A stretch of 64,000 nucleotides of DNA from Candidatus Lucifugimonas marina (GCA_029593915.1 CP046147.1:3023001-3087000); one strand, 5' to 3'. Positions 26,260-35,084 are shown, counted from the first letter of the stretch. Program-made: numbers and translations. Notes: generated by a model from the sequence alone, not told the origin.

Positions 26260-27366
26260 TCAGGCCTGAGCGAACGCCTGAAGAATTTCGTCGTTGGTTT
26301 GACGGAGGATGCTTGGGTTTACGTGTAATAGCGGTACGTGCCACTCGCTGTTGGGCCAGGTGACGACTATTTTGTTCTTGCGCAAGTTGACTACAAACTG
26401 GTCGGTGTCGATAGCATCGTCGAGAATCAGTTCGAAGATATTTGAGCCGTGTTCGAAGGTTTTGATTGAAATGTTAGGCAGCTTACTAATCTCAGTAAAA
26501 AGCTCTGTGGCTTTCGCGAATGACTCGGCGAATTTTGCTTCGAAACCTTCTAAACCGTTGAGCGAAAGACCTGCTGCGAGGTAGCCAAACGGTATTCCGC
26601 CACCAAACATTCGACGGTCGTTGAACATACCTTCGATAAATTCTTTTGTTCCAGCAAGAATGCCGCCAAACGGTGCGCCAAAGTATTTGTAGCTCGACAC
26701 ATAGACGCTATCGAAGAGGCTTGTGTAGTCCTTGATGCCAATGCCGGTTGCAGCCGACATCATGTAGAGCCTTGCGCCATCGAGATGCACCGGGATGTTC
26801 TCTTCGTGGCAGAGGTCGGTCACTGCCTTCATTTCGGTCCATGGCATGATTTGACCCGCCTGGCGACGTACCGGGGTTTCTATCGATACTGCGCCGACTG
26901 GGTTAAGCACACGGCCTGTTACCGACATTTTCAGAAGTTCTTTTAGTTCGTCGGCAGTGAAATATGGCCTGTCAAAGGCGAGCGGAGTTGCGTTGATGCC
27001 GCAGAGGCGGGCGAGAGCGTCGCCTTCGTCTTGATAGATGTGGCTTTGCTCTTGCAGGGCGATACGGGCATTCATGCCGCAGTGCTTACGGAGTCCGAGA
27101 ATATTTGCCATCGTTCCCGTTGGCATCCATATGGCTGCTTCTTTGCCCAGTTCGGCAGCCATGCGGGTTTCGAGCTCTTCTACGGTTCCTCCGAGTGAGT
27201 ATTTGTCGGGTTGCAGTTTGCCTTCAGCGAGCAACTGGTTGAGGCGTTCGATGGTCGATTCTGGCGTGTGCGGTTCGCCATCGCCAGAGAAGACGACAGC
27301 GTTCGGATCGCTTGCTGGGTCGGCGGGTTGAACTTTTGCTTCGGGTTTCGGTGTAGAAGTTGCCAT
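26260..27366 (-). CDS. threonine aldolase family PLP lyase
   Basis: A 368-residue fold type I PLP enzyme of the beta-eliminating lyase / threonine aldolase family, which splits L-threonine or L-allo-threonine to glycine and acetaldehyde. Seen: FSGDGEPHTPES start, MPTGTMANILGLRKHC, EQSHIYQDEGDA, VHLDGARLYMMS (Asp binding the PLP nitrogen) and SSYKYFGAPFGG (Schiff-base Lys). Length is slightly above the norm because of a Pro/Ala-rich N-terminus of about 25 residues. Single gene, flanked by repeats. Substrate range is uncertain. Confidence 0.9.
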   Translation of the reverse strand: MATSTPKPEAKVQPADPASDPNAVVFSGDGEPHTPESTIERLNQLLAEGKLQPDKYSLGGTVEELETRMAAELGKEAAIWMPTGTMANILGLRKHCGMNARIALQEQSHIYQDEGDALARLCGINATPLAFDRPYFTADELKELLKMSVTGRVLNPVGAVSIETPVRRQAGQIMPWTEMKAVTDLCHEENIPVHLDGARLYMMSAATGIGIKDYTSLFDSVYVSSYKYFGAPFGGILAGTKEFIEGMFNDRRMFGGGIPFGYLAAGLSLNGLEGFEAKFAESFAKATELFTEISKLPNISIKTFEHGSNIFELILDDAIDTDQFVVNLRKNKIVVTWPNSEWHVPLLHVNPSILRQTNDEILQAFAQA

Positions 27367-27692
27367 TCGGTGTCGACTGCCTCTGAATTGCTGCTGCGTG
27401 TTGGCTGCTTTGGATTGCGGAGGGGAGTGTATGCGGAAATGTTGCGGCGTGCAGGTTTTGGTTTATTGAGGGAGACAAAACTTACCCGTCATCACGACCG
27501 AATTACATCCTGCATCCCCGTCGAAGGACGATGGTGAAGCGGAGAGATCTTGGTCGATTCAGGAGCAGGCTTGTGGCTCTGGAATTTGGATTCGGGCCTC
27601 AAGCGTAACTCTTGCTTAAGATGCCTAACCCAGGTGCTTGAAACGAGGTCCCTCCACTACGTCGGGAAGAGGGAGCGGAGTAGTTGGCTACT
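27367..27692. other. repeat-containing intergenic region
   Basis: Holds a composite copy of repeat family E (27484-27553) and further GTC..GGAGGGA-like fragments near 27640. No gene supported. Confidence 0.5.
27484..27553 (-). repeat. composite repeat family E
   Basis: ACCCGTCATCACGACCG, a 30-base insert, then GTGAAGCGGAGAGATCTTGG; related to 4496-4536 with extra sequence in the middle that includes GTCGAAGGACGATG. Confidence 0.5.
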
Positions 27693-28232
27693 TCAGGATG
27701 ACGTGGGTGCGTTCTTGGCTGCTTGAAGCATGCCTTCGAGTTGTGCAGTGTCGACTCCGAGTGTTTTGGCAGTTTCGGCGTCGGTTGCAGATTCTTCGGG
27801 GTTGCCCAGTTCGACATGTATAACTGCTCGATTAGCGTGGGCTTCGCCCCAGTCGGGTTTGAGCCGTATTGCTTCAGAAAAATCTTTGAGTGCGCGTTCG
27901 AGCTGATCCAGCTGATAGTGCGAGTTGCCTCGATCGAGATAGGTGTCGGGGTAAGACGGGTTGAGTCGTACTGCGGTGTCGTAGTCGACTATTGCGTTTT
28001 CGTATTGACCATCCATGGCGTAGGCGTCGGCTCGATAGTGGTGAAGCTTTGCCGACTCAGAAGAACGCTGGATTGCTTCTGAGAAGTGTTTTATCGCCTT
28101 TTGCGGATGCCCTTCGTCGACCTCACGAACGCCATTTTTGAAGATGTTTAGCGTTTTTTCGGGCGTGGTGAGTTTGCTCTGCCGATAGCGAGCTTTGAGA
28201 TTGGTTATCCAGTTTGAGATTGGATTTGGCAT
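27693..28232 (-). CDS. TPR-repeat protein
   Basis: A 179-residue protein with about four tetratricopeptide repeats: GHPQKAIKHFSEAI, GQYENAIVDYDTAVRLNP, DQLERALKDFSEAIRLKP, GNPEESATDAETAKTLG. No signal peptide or catalytic domain; a protein-interaction scaffold by family. It follows the VOC gene by 14 bases on the same strand, so the two are probably co-transcribed. Confidence 0.85.
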   Translation of the reverse strand: MPNPISNWITNLKARYRQSKLTTPEKTLNIFKNGVREVDEGHPQKAIKHFSEAIQRSSESAKLHHYRADAYAMDGQYENAIVDYDTAVRLNPSYPDTYLDRGNSHYQLDQLERALKDFSEAIRLKPDWGEAHANRAVIHVELGNPEESATDAETAKTLGVDTAQLEGMLQAAKNAPTSS

Positions 28233-28246
28233 GGGTGAGAAGGTAG

Positions 28247-28726
28247 CTAGTTGTGGGTTGAGCCTTCGGGTTTGGGATCGCGGGATACCATTTCAAGCCA
28301 GTTGCCGTCGGGATCTTGGAAGTAGATTGCGTATCTAGCCCACGGGTATTCGAGATCACGTTCGTAGGTCGGTCCGTAGGTTTCGATACCTCGTTCTTCA
28401 AGCAATTTTCGCCATTCGGGAACGCTGTCGACCACCATTGCAGCGTGTGCGGAGCCGGGTCGGTTTCGGTCGTGTTGATCAGATCGCTTTTCGCCACGAG
28501 GTCGCATGTACTCGATCAGCTCAATCGAGTGTCCGTCGCCGACACCCACGTATGCCTGACGCATTTTCACGTTCTCGTAGCCGACCACTTCGGATATCCA
28601 CGGCGTTTCAGATATTGCGGGGTCACGTTCGATGTTGAATCCCAGAAAGTCGACATAGAACTCGAGAGCTTTATCGAGATTTTCGACGATGAATCCGGTG
28701 TGGTAGATGGTTTGGATGGATGGCAT
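28247..28726 (-). CDS. VOC-superfamily (glyoxalase-like) protein
   Basis: A 159-residue protein with two paired beta-alpha-beta-beta-beta units. Metal ligands appear in order: His in YHTGFIVEN (residue 9), Glu in SIELIEY, His in GSAHAAMVV, and Glu in WLEMVSRD. This fits glyoxalase I, fosfomycin-resistance or extradiol-dioxygenase relatives. The DPDGNWLEM ending is typical. Substrate unknown. First gene of a likely two-gene unit with the TPR protein. Confidence 0.87.
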   Translation of the reverse strand: MPSIQTIYHTGFIVENLDKALEFYVDFLGFNIERDPAISETPWISEVVGYENVKMRQAYVGVGDGHSIELIEYMRPRGEKRSDQHDRNRPGSAHAAMVVDSVPEWRKLLEERGIETYGPTYERDLEYPWARYAIYFQDPDGNWLEMVSRDPKPEGSTHN

Positions 28727-28940
28727 GTTTTTTTGGGATTCAACTCGTATCAGCAGGTGAATTAATACCTCGTCTCGACTGCAGCGATAGCGGAGTGGAG
28801 AGATATTGGTCTTTAGGTGTCAGTTTACGCAGGCGGGGCAGTACGAACTTACGCCTTCGTGTATCCGTACATCAAAATCGCCTAAGATCCCTCCGCTCCG
28901 GTCGGGATGACGGGGAAGCTGTACTCGAAATTGTCGATAT

Positions 28941-28977
28941 CTCCCTCACCCTAGCCCTCTCCCGCTGGGAGAGGGGA
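28941..28977 (+). repeat. repeat family D
   Basis: CTCCCTCACCCTAGCCCTCT then CCCGCTGGGAGAGGGGA, with a palindromic end (TCTCCC/GGGAGA). It differs at few positions from 30499-30535. Confidence 0.8.
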
Positions 28978-28990
28978 TAAGGGGACGAAA

Positions 28991-29020
28991 GATCCTGAAA
29001 ATGAATTCAGGATGACATTG
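28991..29020 (+). repeat. repeat family C (GATCCTGAAAATGAATTCAGG)
   Basis: A 30-base sequence found identically at 35748-35777 in the same window; core palindrome CCTGAAAATGAATTCAGG. Confidence 0.85.
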
Positions 29021-29105
29021 GTGGTTCACGCTAGCAGGCTAATCGGGTTCCTACCGGCAATGGTCCCTCGGCTGCGCTGTCGCTTCGGTCGGGAAGAGGG
29101 TGTGT

Positions 29106-30014
29106 TTAGATCCGATAGTACTTTTCGGCGTTGGTGCGGAAGAGTTTTGTTCGTTCTTCTTCGGTGAAGTCGGATGTTATTTCGTCGTAGGCGTTCCAAA
29201 CGGTTGCGTAGTCGCTGAAGAGGCTGTCTACAGGGAAGTTCGAGGCGAACATGCAGCGGTCGACGCCGAGAATGTCGATAGTGTCGAGCACGAACGGCCA
29301 AATTGACTCAGCGGTCCACGTTTGATCGAGCATTCCGAGTGCAGAAATTTTTGCCGAGATATTTGGAGCCGTTCCGAGGGCTTCTAACCCTTTTCGCCAT
29401 TCACGAAGCTCACCCGGGGATCGACCAATGGGCATTGCAGTGTGATTCAGGATCATCGGAACTTCGGGAATGTCGTTACCTAGCTTGGCGGCCTCTTCGA
29501 GTTGCCACGGCCAAACTTGCAGATCGAATGATCCGTCGAACTTGCCGAGAAGCTTAAATCCTTCTCGCCATTGGGCATCTGACATAAGCCTGCCAGTTTC
29601 GGCGAATCGGAAGTTTGGCTTGTCGTCCGACCAGTTGAGCATGTGTCGAATTCCGCGCCAGTTGGCGTGCTGAGCGTGGCGTTCGAGAGTTGCTTCGACG
29701 TTGGGGTCGGAGAGATTTGCGAATCCAATGATTGCGTGTGGCATGCCTTTTGAGTTTGGATCATCGGCGACGCTTTGCAGCCATGCGGTTTCGCCAACGG
29801 GATCGGCGTTGTGATCCCATTCGGCCTGAACGTGAACCGATTTCACTAGCGGAATATCTTTTGCACCTTCGTGCAGATCTCCAATTAGCCACGATTTTCG
29901 TATCGCCGAGTAGTCGCCAACGAAGTGATCGATTGGTTCTGTGAGCCACGGGTAGGGATTGTTTTCGAGATCCCAGAGGTGGTGATGGGTATCGATGAAT
30001 GGCGGGACGGTCAC
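29106..30014 (-). CDS. amidohydrolase 2 family (COG3618-like) lactonase/hydrolase
   Basis: A TIM-barrel metal hydrolase of about 302 residues. FIDTHHHLWDLE supplies the first metal-binding His-x-His. Later motifs are HVQAEWDHN, GIRHML, MILNHTAMP and the terminal RCMFASNFPVDSLF (Asp of strand 8). COG3618 members hydrolyse sugar lactones such as fucono- and rhamnono-lactone. That fits the mutarotases and enolase-superfamily dehydratases in this window. I place the start at the GTG at 30014 (AGGA upstream); the longer frame from 30110 adds 32 residues without family similarity. Confidence 0.88.
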   Translation of the reverse strand: MTVPPFIDTHHHLWDLENNPYPWLTEPIDHFVGDYSAIRKSWLIGDLHEGAKDIPLVKSVHVQAEWDHNADPVGETAWLQSVADDPNSKGMPHAIIGFANLSDPNVEATLERHAQHANWRGIRHMLNWSDDKPNFRFAETGRLMSDAQWREGFKLLGKFDGSFDLQVWPWQLEEAAKLGNDIPEVPMILNHTAMPIGRSPGELREWRKGLEALGTAPNISAKISALGMLDQTWTAESIWPFVLDTIDILGVDRCMFASNFPVDSLFSDYATVWNAYDEITSDFTEEERTKLFRTNAEKYYRI

Positions 30015-30174
30015 GAGGTGGTTCCTATCTTGTGCCGGTATTTGAACTGGTCGGCACAGTTTAGCTACTTCAGAACCATGATGGTCGAAGTGCGATAAGT
30101 AAGAACACAATCCGTACTCGCCAATTACAGGCGCTAGAGCTGCGGCTGCTGGCGTGAAGTGCGACCACCTAGAT

Positions 30175-30279
30175 CTAGAACGGCAGGGTTAGCTGCAGGT
30201 GGGATTGGTATGTGACCGTCATTAGTCCGAGAAGGACCAATGTTCCGAATATGGCGGTCATCGTTCTGAGCATGTACAT
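30175..30279 (-). CDS. candidate 34-residue membrane peptide
   Basis: ATG to TAG frame encoding MYMLRTMTAIFGTLVLLG followed by a short tail; one clear membrane helix (about 7-24). GGAA lies a few bases before the ATG. Too short to support by family; the hydrophobic run is the only evidence. Confidence 0.3.
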   Translation of the reverse strand: MYMLRTMTAIFGTLVLLGLMTVTYQSHLQLTLPF

Positions 30280-30498
30280 CGTTCCAGAATTTCACGTGCG
30301 TGAGGCGCGAGCATCGGTGGACGCACGGGCCAGAGTTTCGTGAATCAGCGAGGTTTGGTGGTGAGGCTGAGTCGGGAGACCGCTGAGTTCGGAAGATTGA
30401 TGGTGAAACCATTCGGCGTTGCTCAGGGCAGGCATGGATTCAGGATGACCGGGTCGGGGTTTGGCGCTGGATCGAACGTAGGGTGAGGAAGCGGGTAT

Positions 30499-30535
30499 CT
30501 CCCTCACCCCAGCCCTCTCCCGCTGGGAGAGGGGG
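30499..30535 (+). repeat. repeat family D
   Basis: CTCCCTCACCCCAGCCCTCT then CCCGCTGGGAGAGGGGG, directly after the 3' end of the convergent-side methyltransferase gene. Confidence 0.75.
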
Positions 30536-30559
30536 TTTTGCAGTGCGAAGCGCTGCTGT

Positions 30560-31303
30560 TTACGGCGCTCGGAACAGGTAGATCGCCCAGCCTACGGTGT
30601 CTCTGCCGTGTTTGAGGTAGAGATCGTATTCACCACGTTGCTTGTCGAGGATTTCGACTGCGTCGGGGTCGTCTGGATTTTCTTCAGCGAACAGTTCGGC
30701 AGCTCGTAATCGCAAACCTTCGTATCGATCCCAGTCGTTGTGATCGCTAACGATCGTGTAGAGCAGGTTTAGTCCTGCTCGTTGAGCTATCGCCACGTTT
30801 TCAGCGTGAGTGACCATGCTGTTTGCAAAGTCAGGTTCAGCTTCGATGTAGCCGGGTTCAGGATCTTTGAGCTTGTAGGGCTCGCCAAGAAGAATCAGCC
30901 CACCGGGTTTGACCAAATTCTTGAGTGCTTCGATTGTTCCGAGGTGACCACCCCAAACCCAGCTTGCACCGAAGCACATCGCTAGATCGAACGAATTTGG
31001 CTCGAAATCCTGTTTGGCGCCATCGCCTTCGATGAATTCGGCCTTATCTTGTAGCCCTCGTGCGATGGCACGCTGGCTCGATGCTTTTACTTCGTACGGA
31101 GAAATATCGACTCCAATGCCGGTGGCATCATACTTTTCGATAATTCTCAGTAGCTGCTCGCCTTTACCCGATGCTATGTCGAGAACGCGTGAGTTCGGCT
31201 TGAGAGGCAGGAGGCTGATGATTTCATCAGTTTTCGCCTCTGATGTCGGGTTCATAACCAGGTGGTCGGCGTGAGTTACGCCGTAGTACTTCCAAATGTT
31301 CAT
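30560..31303 (-). CDS. class I SAM-dependent methyltransferase
   Basis: About 247 residues with a Rossmann-like methyltransferase core: SRVLDIASGKGEQLLRI (motif I, SAM-binding Gly-x-Gly), GIGVDISPY (acidic end of strand 2), AEFIEGDGAKQDF, FDLAMCFGASWVWGG and LVKPGGLILLGEPY. I prefer the start MNIWKYYGVTHADH at 31303 over the one eight codons upstream, because the conserved part begins there. Substrate unknown; monocistronic. Confidence 0.87.
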   Translation of the reverse strand: MNIWKYYGVTHADHLVMNPTSEAKTDEIISLLPLKPNSRVLDIASGKGEQLLRIIEKYDATGIGVDISPYEVKASSQRAIARGLQDKAEFIEGDGAKQDFEPNSFDLAMCFGASWVWGGHLGTIEALKNLVKPGGLILLGEPYKLKDPEPGYIEAEPDFANSMVTHAENVAIAQRAGLNLLYTIVSDHNDWDRYEGLRLRAAELFAEENPDDPDAVEILDKQRGEYDLYLKHGRDTVGWAIYLFRAP

Positions 31304-31448
31304 TGTCTTGAGGATGCCGTGAGGCATCGAATGTTTCTGTGCTTGGCACGTAGTTGCACGCGTTCTCTCAGAGCCAGACTAACTGGCGGATTTTGGACCG
31401 AGAACTATGTGCAGAATTGCGGAGTCGAACTGATTAGTCGACTTGGTC

Positions 31449-31475
31449 GGTAATTAGTTGATTACCGAGCGCGAC
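31449..31475 (+). repeat. degenerate AGCCGA-type element, copy 5
   Basis: A GGTAAT/ATTACC hairpin followed by GAGCGCGAC, without the AGCCGA 5' flank and not upstream of a same-strand gene. It may be a decayed copy or a chance match. Confidence 0.3.
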
Positions 31476-31560
31476 GTGCACCGTGAGGTTGATGTAATGA
31501 ACATAAGTGTTCAGTTTATCGAGCGGATCGTCAGCTCTGCTAGTAAAAACCAATCATTGC

Positions 31561-32772
31561 CTACAGCTTGCGCAGTTCTTTTGAGGTGAGGATGATTCCG
31601 AAGTTGACGAACAGGTAGATCAGGGTGCTAATTACGATCATCTGTGCGTTGCCGATGATCGTGCCGATCCATGCGCCCAAGAACCATCCGAACATCATCG
31701 ATTGCAGCGAGAGGCTGAATACCGACATCACTCTTCCAAGCATTTTGGGGTCGGATTGAAGCTGAAGGAGCGTGATTGTCGATGACGCCCAAACTGGAAT
31801 CGCCGCTCCAATTGCCACGAGTGAAGCCAGAGTGAGATAGAAGTTGGTAGATAGCGCGAACACGATATCGGCGGCAACGAATACGACCGAGCTGATCAGG
31901 ATTGGAGGTGTTTTACGTGCCCAATTCTCTCTCGAAGCGATCCACAGCGCCGAAACTCCCTGCCCAACAGCCCAAGCCGCAAGCATCGTGCCGTATCCGG
32001 TTTCTCCAACGTCGAAACGGTCTCGTGCATAAACCGGCATGATCGGCACCATCACCGCGCTGAGAATCACTGAAAACGCGATGAGCATCACCCTGAACAG
32101 AACCGGATTCGACCTGATGTACTTCAAGCCATCGATAATTTCTCTAAGCGCAGAGTCACCAGAAGGCTCGCTGACCTCCTCTTTCGGTAGTCGGGTGGTG
32201 AAGTAGACCGAGAGTGCATAGAGACCGATAAGTGCAAGAAACGGTGATCCTAGTCCGAAACCGGCGATGAGGAAACCGCCCGCGAGTGGTCCGACACCTC
32301 TGGCGAGGCTAACCGCTGCCATGTTGAGCGAATTGCCGCTTTGAAGCTTTTCTTTGGGGAGTAGCGTCGCAACGAGAGACTGCCCGGCAGGCATTCCCAT
32401 AGCGAGAACAGCACTCGAAACGATTGAGAGCACGACGATTTGCCAGAGAGTCACCACATCTGACACGACTACAGCGGCGGTTACAACGGCAAGCAACAGT
32501 AGTAGTAATCGTTCGACGAGAAGGACGTAGCGTCCGCCCATGCGATCAACCATCACTCCCGCGAACAGTCCGATTGCGATGGCAGGAACGACTCTTAGCC
32601 CGGTTGCAGCTCCTACCCAGACCTGAGAGGCACCAAGTTCAAGAATGAGCCACGATTGAGCCATGATGCGTAGCTCGACTCCCATCATGTTCGTGTAGTT
32701 TCCTAACACGAGGTTCCGGAATGGCGAGTTGGCGAGAAGCTGTACGAGTGGCGAACGACGAATCTTAGGCAA
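31561..32772 (-). CDS. MFS transporter (MFS_3-like efflux type)
   Basis: A 403-residue permease with about 12 helices. LVLGNYTNMMGVELRIMAQSWLILEL is the first helix typical of the MFS_3 / enterobactin exporter-like group, and GVMVDRMGGRYVLL is the conserved loop 2-3. It begins nine bases after the UGSC-protein stop, so it is co-transcribed with the UGSC and SDGLPVVPPT-protein genes. It may export or import the compound these act on (inference). Confidence 0.9.
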   Translation of the reverse strand: MPKIRRSPLVQLLANSPFRNLVLGNYTNMMGVELRIMAQSWLILELGASQVWVGAATGLRVVPAIAIGLFAGVMVDRMGGRYVLLVERLLLLLLAVVTAAVVVSDVVTLWQIVVLSIVSSAVLAMGMPAGQSLVATLLPKEKLQSGNSLNMAAVSLARGVGPLAGGFLIAGFGLGSPFLALIGLYALSVYFTTRLPKEEVSEPSGDSALREIIDGLKYIRSNPVLFRVMLIAFSVILSAVMVPIMPVYARDRFDVGETGYGTMLAAWAVGQGVSALWIASRENWARKTPPILISSVVFVAADIVFALSTNFYLTLASLVAIGAAIPVWASSTITLLQLQSDPKMLGRVMSVFSLSLQSMMFGWFLGAWIGTIIGNAQMIVISTLIYLFVNFGIILTSKELRKL

Positions 32773-32781
32773 AGTTGTTCG

Positions 32782-33324
32782 TTACGCCCTTCGAGCCAGA
32801 AGCGAGGCGATTACTTGTGGGGCTGCTTCGATTGCTCTTTCACGCATTTGTTCGGGAGTGAGGCTGCCGATTGGGTGCTGGATGAGCGCGAATGGATAGT
32901 CGGGCATTCCACCTAGATTAGCGATTGCTTTAGCTCCCGATTCGAACGGTTCAGTGCAAATTGCGATTGCAGGTACGCCAAGAGCTTCGAGCTTGAGTGA
33001 GTCGTACACACTGGACGACGAGCAGCTTCCTCAGTCGCCGTTCGCCAGCAGCGCCACATCGACTTCTTTCGAGAAATCGCTCAACAAATCGGGATCAGCA
33101 GGTCGGGAAGCCTCGCCCTTGTCAGCTTTGTAGACGCTGCCGATATCAAATCGGTCGGCGAGCACCTCGTAAATGGCATCGAGAAGCGGTTCCGACTTCA
33201 ATTTCGAGTTGCGGAGCAGTCCGATTCGCATTCCGTCCAATGACTCGGGACGATCAGCCATACCGTCAGTTGCTATCGACTGCGGTGATGTTGGATCAAG
33301 AACTCGAATTGTTTCTGGTGCCAT
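32782..33324 (-). CDS. UGSC-family selenoprotein (Sec98, UGA at 33031-33033)
   Basis: Read through one TGA, this is a 180-residue protein. The site is Asn-Gly-Asp-[UGA]-Gly-Ser-Cys followed by four Ser and VYDSLKLEALGVPA. That is the defining motif of the UGSC family, in which Sec or Cys occupies the first position. The N-terminal half (RIGLLRNSKLKSEPLLDAI) and C-terminal half (ICTEPF, GMPDYPFALIQHPIG) are both intact and family-like. A conventional annotation would split it into two hypothetical proteins. It is cytosolic; its biochemical role is not established. A possible GUCGU/ACGAC hairpin lies 11 nt after the UGA but fits the SECIS pattern less well than the DUF3179 one. Operon: partner gene 33372-34442 upstream, MFS downstream. 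Confidence 0.9.
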
Positions 33325-33371
33325 ATTGAAAAGATCTCCTGAGCTGGCATGTTACCTGCTCACGCTGATAA

Positions 33372-34442
33372 CTAACTTTTCTTGACTGGTCTGGTAACGA
33401 TTTTGGCTCGCGCTCCGTTCGACCATGTTGGAATTACAGCGCTCCACGCCCCGCCTGAGCCGCCAACTACGATGGGAATCGCTGATTCAGGTGAGGCAAG
33501 AACGCTAACTAGTCGATCACTTTCGGCGGGGTCGAGCTTGGTGTTTTGTTCTTGCTGGGCACCACTTGGTAGCCCCATGGCTGTCCATTCAGAAACTGTT
33601 TTACGAGCGTTTTCGAACAGATACCGACCTATTTGCTCTTTCTTCCAGCGTGCATTGTCGAAATAAGCGGCATGTTCGGGGCAAACGATTATTGCGACCT
33701 CACTGACGTTGGGTCCAAGTGGGTACAGGCGTTGCGCGTACGCATCGAGAATGCTTTCGGGGGTGTTTGCCTCGTGTTCGCCGAACTGCGTAGCACTCAA
33801 CCCCGGAAATACCGTTACCGCGCTTTCTCCCTCTTCGACGCCGCGTGTCACGTGCATCGGTTCCCATTTAGACGGCAGAACGTCTTCGTTCTCGGCAACG
33901 CACCACGAGTATTTTCCGGGATGACCGAGTGTTGCCTTATCTAGCCCGTCGTTGCTGTTGGTTCCAAGTACGTTTTGGACGATCAATCTAATTGCTCGAC
34001 CAATAGTTGCGTTTGCACGGTGACCGGGACCGAACGCTGATGTTTTCGAGTTGATTCCGAGTTCATCGGCAATCGGACCGTTTACTACCAGCATTATCGC
34101 CGCACCCATTGTTGAAACTGTGATGCCGTGCAGATTGAATTCAGGCTGAGTGATGGCGTCGATAGCCGCTGCGACCACGGGCATGTATTCCGGCTTGCAA
34201 CCTGCCATTACAGCGTTGATAGCTGCTTTTTCCGCCGTGATCACAGCGCCCTTCACAGGCTCGATGCCGAGTATGGCGTCGGGGGCAAGATTCGCGCCAT
34301 CGAGCATTGCCGTAACGGCTTCGGCAGTTGGTGGTACGACGGGTAGACCGTCTGACCAGCCGTTTTCGAAGTAGGTTTCGATGGCTTCAAGTGCGCCGGG
34401 CAGTTCGAGGGAGTCTGAGATTAGGCGGGTGGTGTTGGTCAT
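33372..34442 (-). CDS. uncharacterised partner protein of the UGSC gene (SDGLPVVPPT motif)
   Basis: A 356-residue protein with an N-terminal ENGWSDGLPVVPPTAEAV motif, a central HGITVSTMGAAIMLVVNGPIADELGINS and GPGHRANATIGRAIRLI, and a C-terminal PIVVGGSGGAWSAVIPTW. I recognise this as a conserved protein found next to UGSC proteins but know no activity. It is the first gene of the three-gene unit (partner, UGSC selenoprotein, MFS), with 47 bases to the next gene. Conserved Gly-rich loops and single Cys residues (GCKPEY, WCVAENED, IVCPEH) are candidates for function. Confidence 0.85.
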   Translation of the reverse strand: MTNTTRLISDSLELPGALEAIETYFENGWSDGLPVVPPTAEAVTAMLDGANLAPDAILGIEPVKGAVITAEKAAINAVMAGCKPEYMPVVAAAIDAITQPEFNLHGITVSTMGAAIMLVVNGPIADELGINSKTSAFGPGHRANATIGRAIRLIVQNVLGTNSNDGLDKATLGHPGKYSWCVAENEDVLPSKWEPMHVTRGVEEGESAVTVFPGLSATQFGEHEANTPESILDAYAQRLYPLGPNVSEVAIIVCPEHAAYFDNARWKKEQIGRYLFENARKTVSEWTAMGLPSGAQQEQNTKLDPAESDRLVSVLASPESAIPIVVGGSGGAWSAVIPTWSNGARAKIVTRPVKKS

Positions 34443-34477
34443 TGGGGGTTTCGTCTAAGCAGAAGTAGTTGGCGTGC

Positions 34478-34587
34478 GTGCCGTCCTTCGAGAGCCTCAG
34501 GGTTACATTTGACTACTCATGGCGTTTGGATAATCGTTGGCTGCCAAGTTCAAAACTATGTCATCCTGAGGCTCTCGAAGGACGGCA
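34478..34587. repeat. inverted pair of repeat family A
   Basis: 34478-34507 (GTCCTTCGAGAGCCTCAGG) and 34559-34587 (CCTGAGGCTCTCGAAGGAC) are near-perfect inverted copies 51 bases apart, able to form a long stem between two same-strand genes. Confidence 0.85.
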
Positions 34588-34618
34588 GGCAAGCGAAAAT
34601 CAACTTTGTAGAAGACGA

Positions 34619-34942
34619 TTAATCAGCGTGGAAGACTTCTCGCCATTGGATCATGTTTTGATCGGGGTGGGCTCCGTCGGGTAGTTGGAAGAAGGGCGAC
34701 ATGTCGTCTTGCCACTTCTGGTTTACGTCTTCTTTCGACATGCCAGCTAGAGAAGCTTCGAAAGACTCGTCGCACTCGACGTAGCCGAACAGGGTGCCGT
34801 CTTCTCGGAAGAAAATTGTGTAGTTGCGCCATCCAGTTCGAACGAGAGCTTCGGACATTTCGGGCCATATGTCATCGTGTCGTTGCTTGTACTCGTCGAC
34901 CATTTCGGGATGGATTTTCATCTCGAATCCAACTCGTTGCAT
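34619..34942 (-). CDS. rhaM: L-rhamnose mutarotase
   Basis: A 107-residue dimeric alpha/beta-barrel type enzyme that interconverts the alpha and beta anomers of L-rhamnose. Seen: MKIHPEMVDEYKQRHDDIWPEM (with the catalytic His), GWRNYTIFFREDGTLFGYVE, and the end MSPFFQLPDG with QWREVFH. Length equals that of RhaM. It suggests use of rhamnose- or fucose-type sugars, in agreement with the amidohydrolase and enolase-superfamily enzymes. A second, diverged member is at 35176-35520 in divergent orientation. Confidence 0.92.
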   Translation of the reverse strand: MQRVGFEMKIHPEMVDEYKQRHDDIWPEMSEALVRTGWRNYTIFFREDGTLFGYVECDESFEASLAGMSKEDVNQKWQDDMSPFFQLPDGAHPDQNMIQWREVFHAD

Positions 34943-35065
34943 GGTGTTACTCCCTGTTTATGTTTGTTTAGGTCCGGGCGTCATCGAATGACTTGGGACC
35001 GCGTCGCAGTCTTAGCCTTTAGCTCCGGGCGTGCATACGCACTTGGTCGCACGTCGCAGTCTGGC

Positions 35066-35084
35066 TCCCCCGATCCGGGGGAGG
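35066..35084. repeat. short C/G-rich palindrome
   Basis: CTCCCCCGATCCGGGGGAG, a perfect or near-perfect palindrome in the divergent upstream region of the two mutarotase genes. It resembles the hairpins at 1358 and 3608. Confidence 0.5.

Larger units (their letters stand above)
28727..29105. other. dense cluster of five intergenic repeats
   Basis: In 380 bases: family E fragments at about 28776-28806, 28881-28916 and 29058-29098, a family D copy at 28941-28977 and a family C copy at 28991-29020. No gene. Confidence 0.7.
30015..30559. other. long intergenic region with a possible 34-residue peptide gene
   Basis: About 545 bases. It contains a small candidate gene (30175-30279, -), repeat-like TGAATCCATG/CAGGATGACC sequence near 30430-30452, and a family D copy (30499-30535). 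The rest shows nothing that I can support. Confidence 0.5.

Noticed and set aside
30134..30412. A 92-codon minus-strand frame
   Set aside because: No conserved features; it overlaps the more plausible short membrane peptide in another frame.
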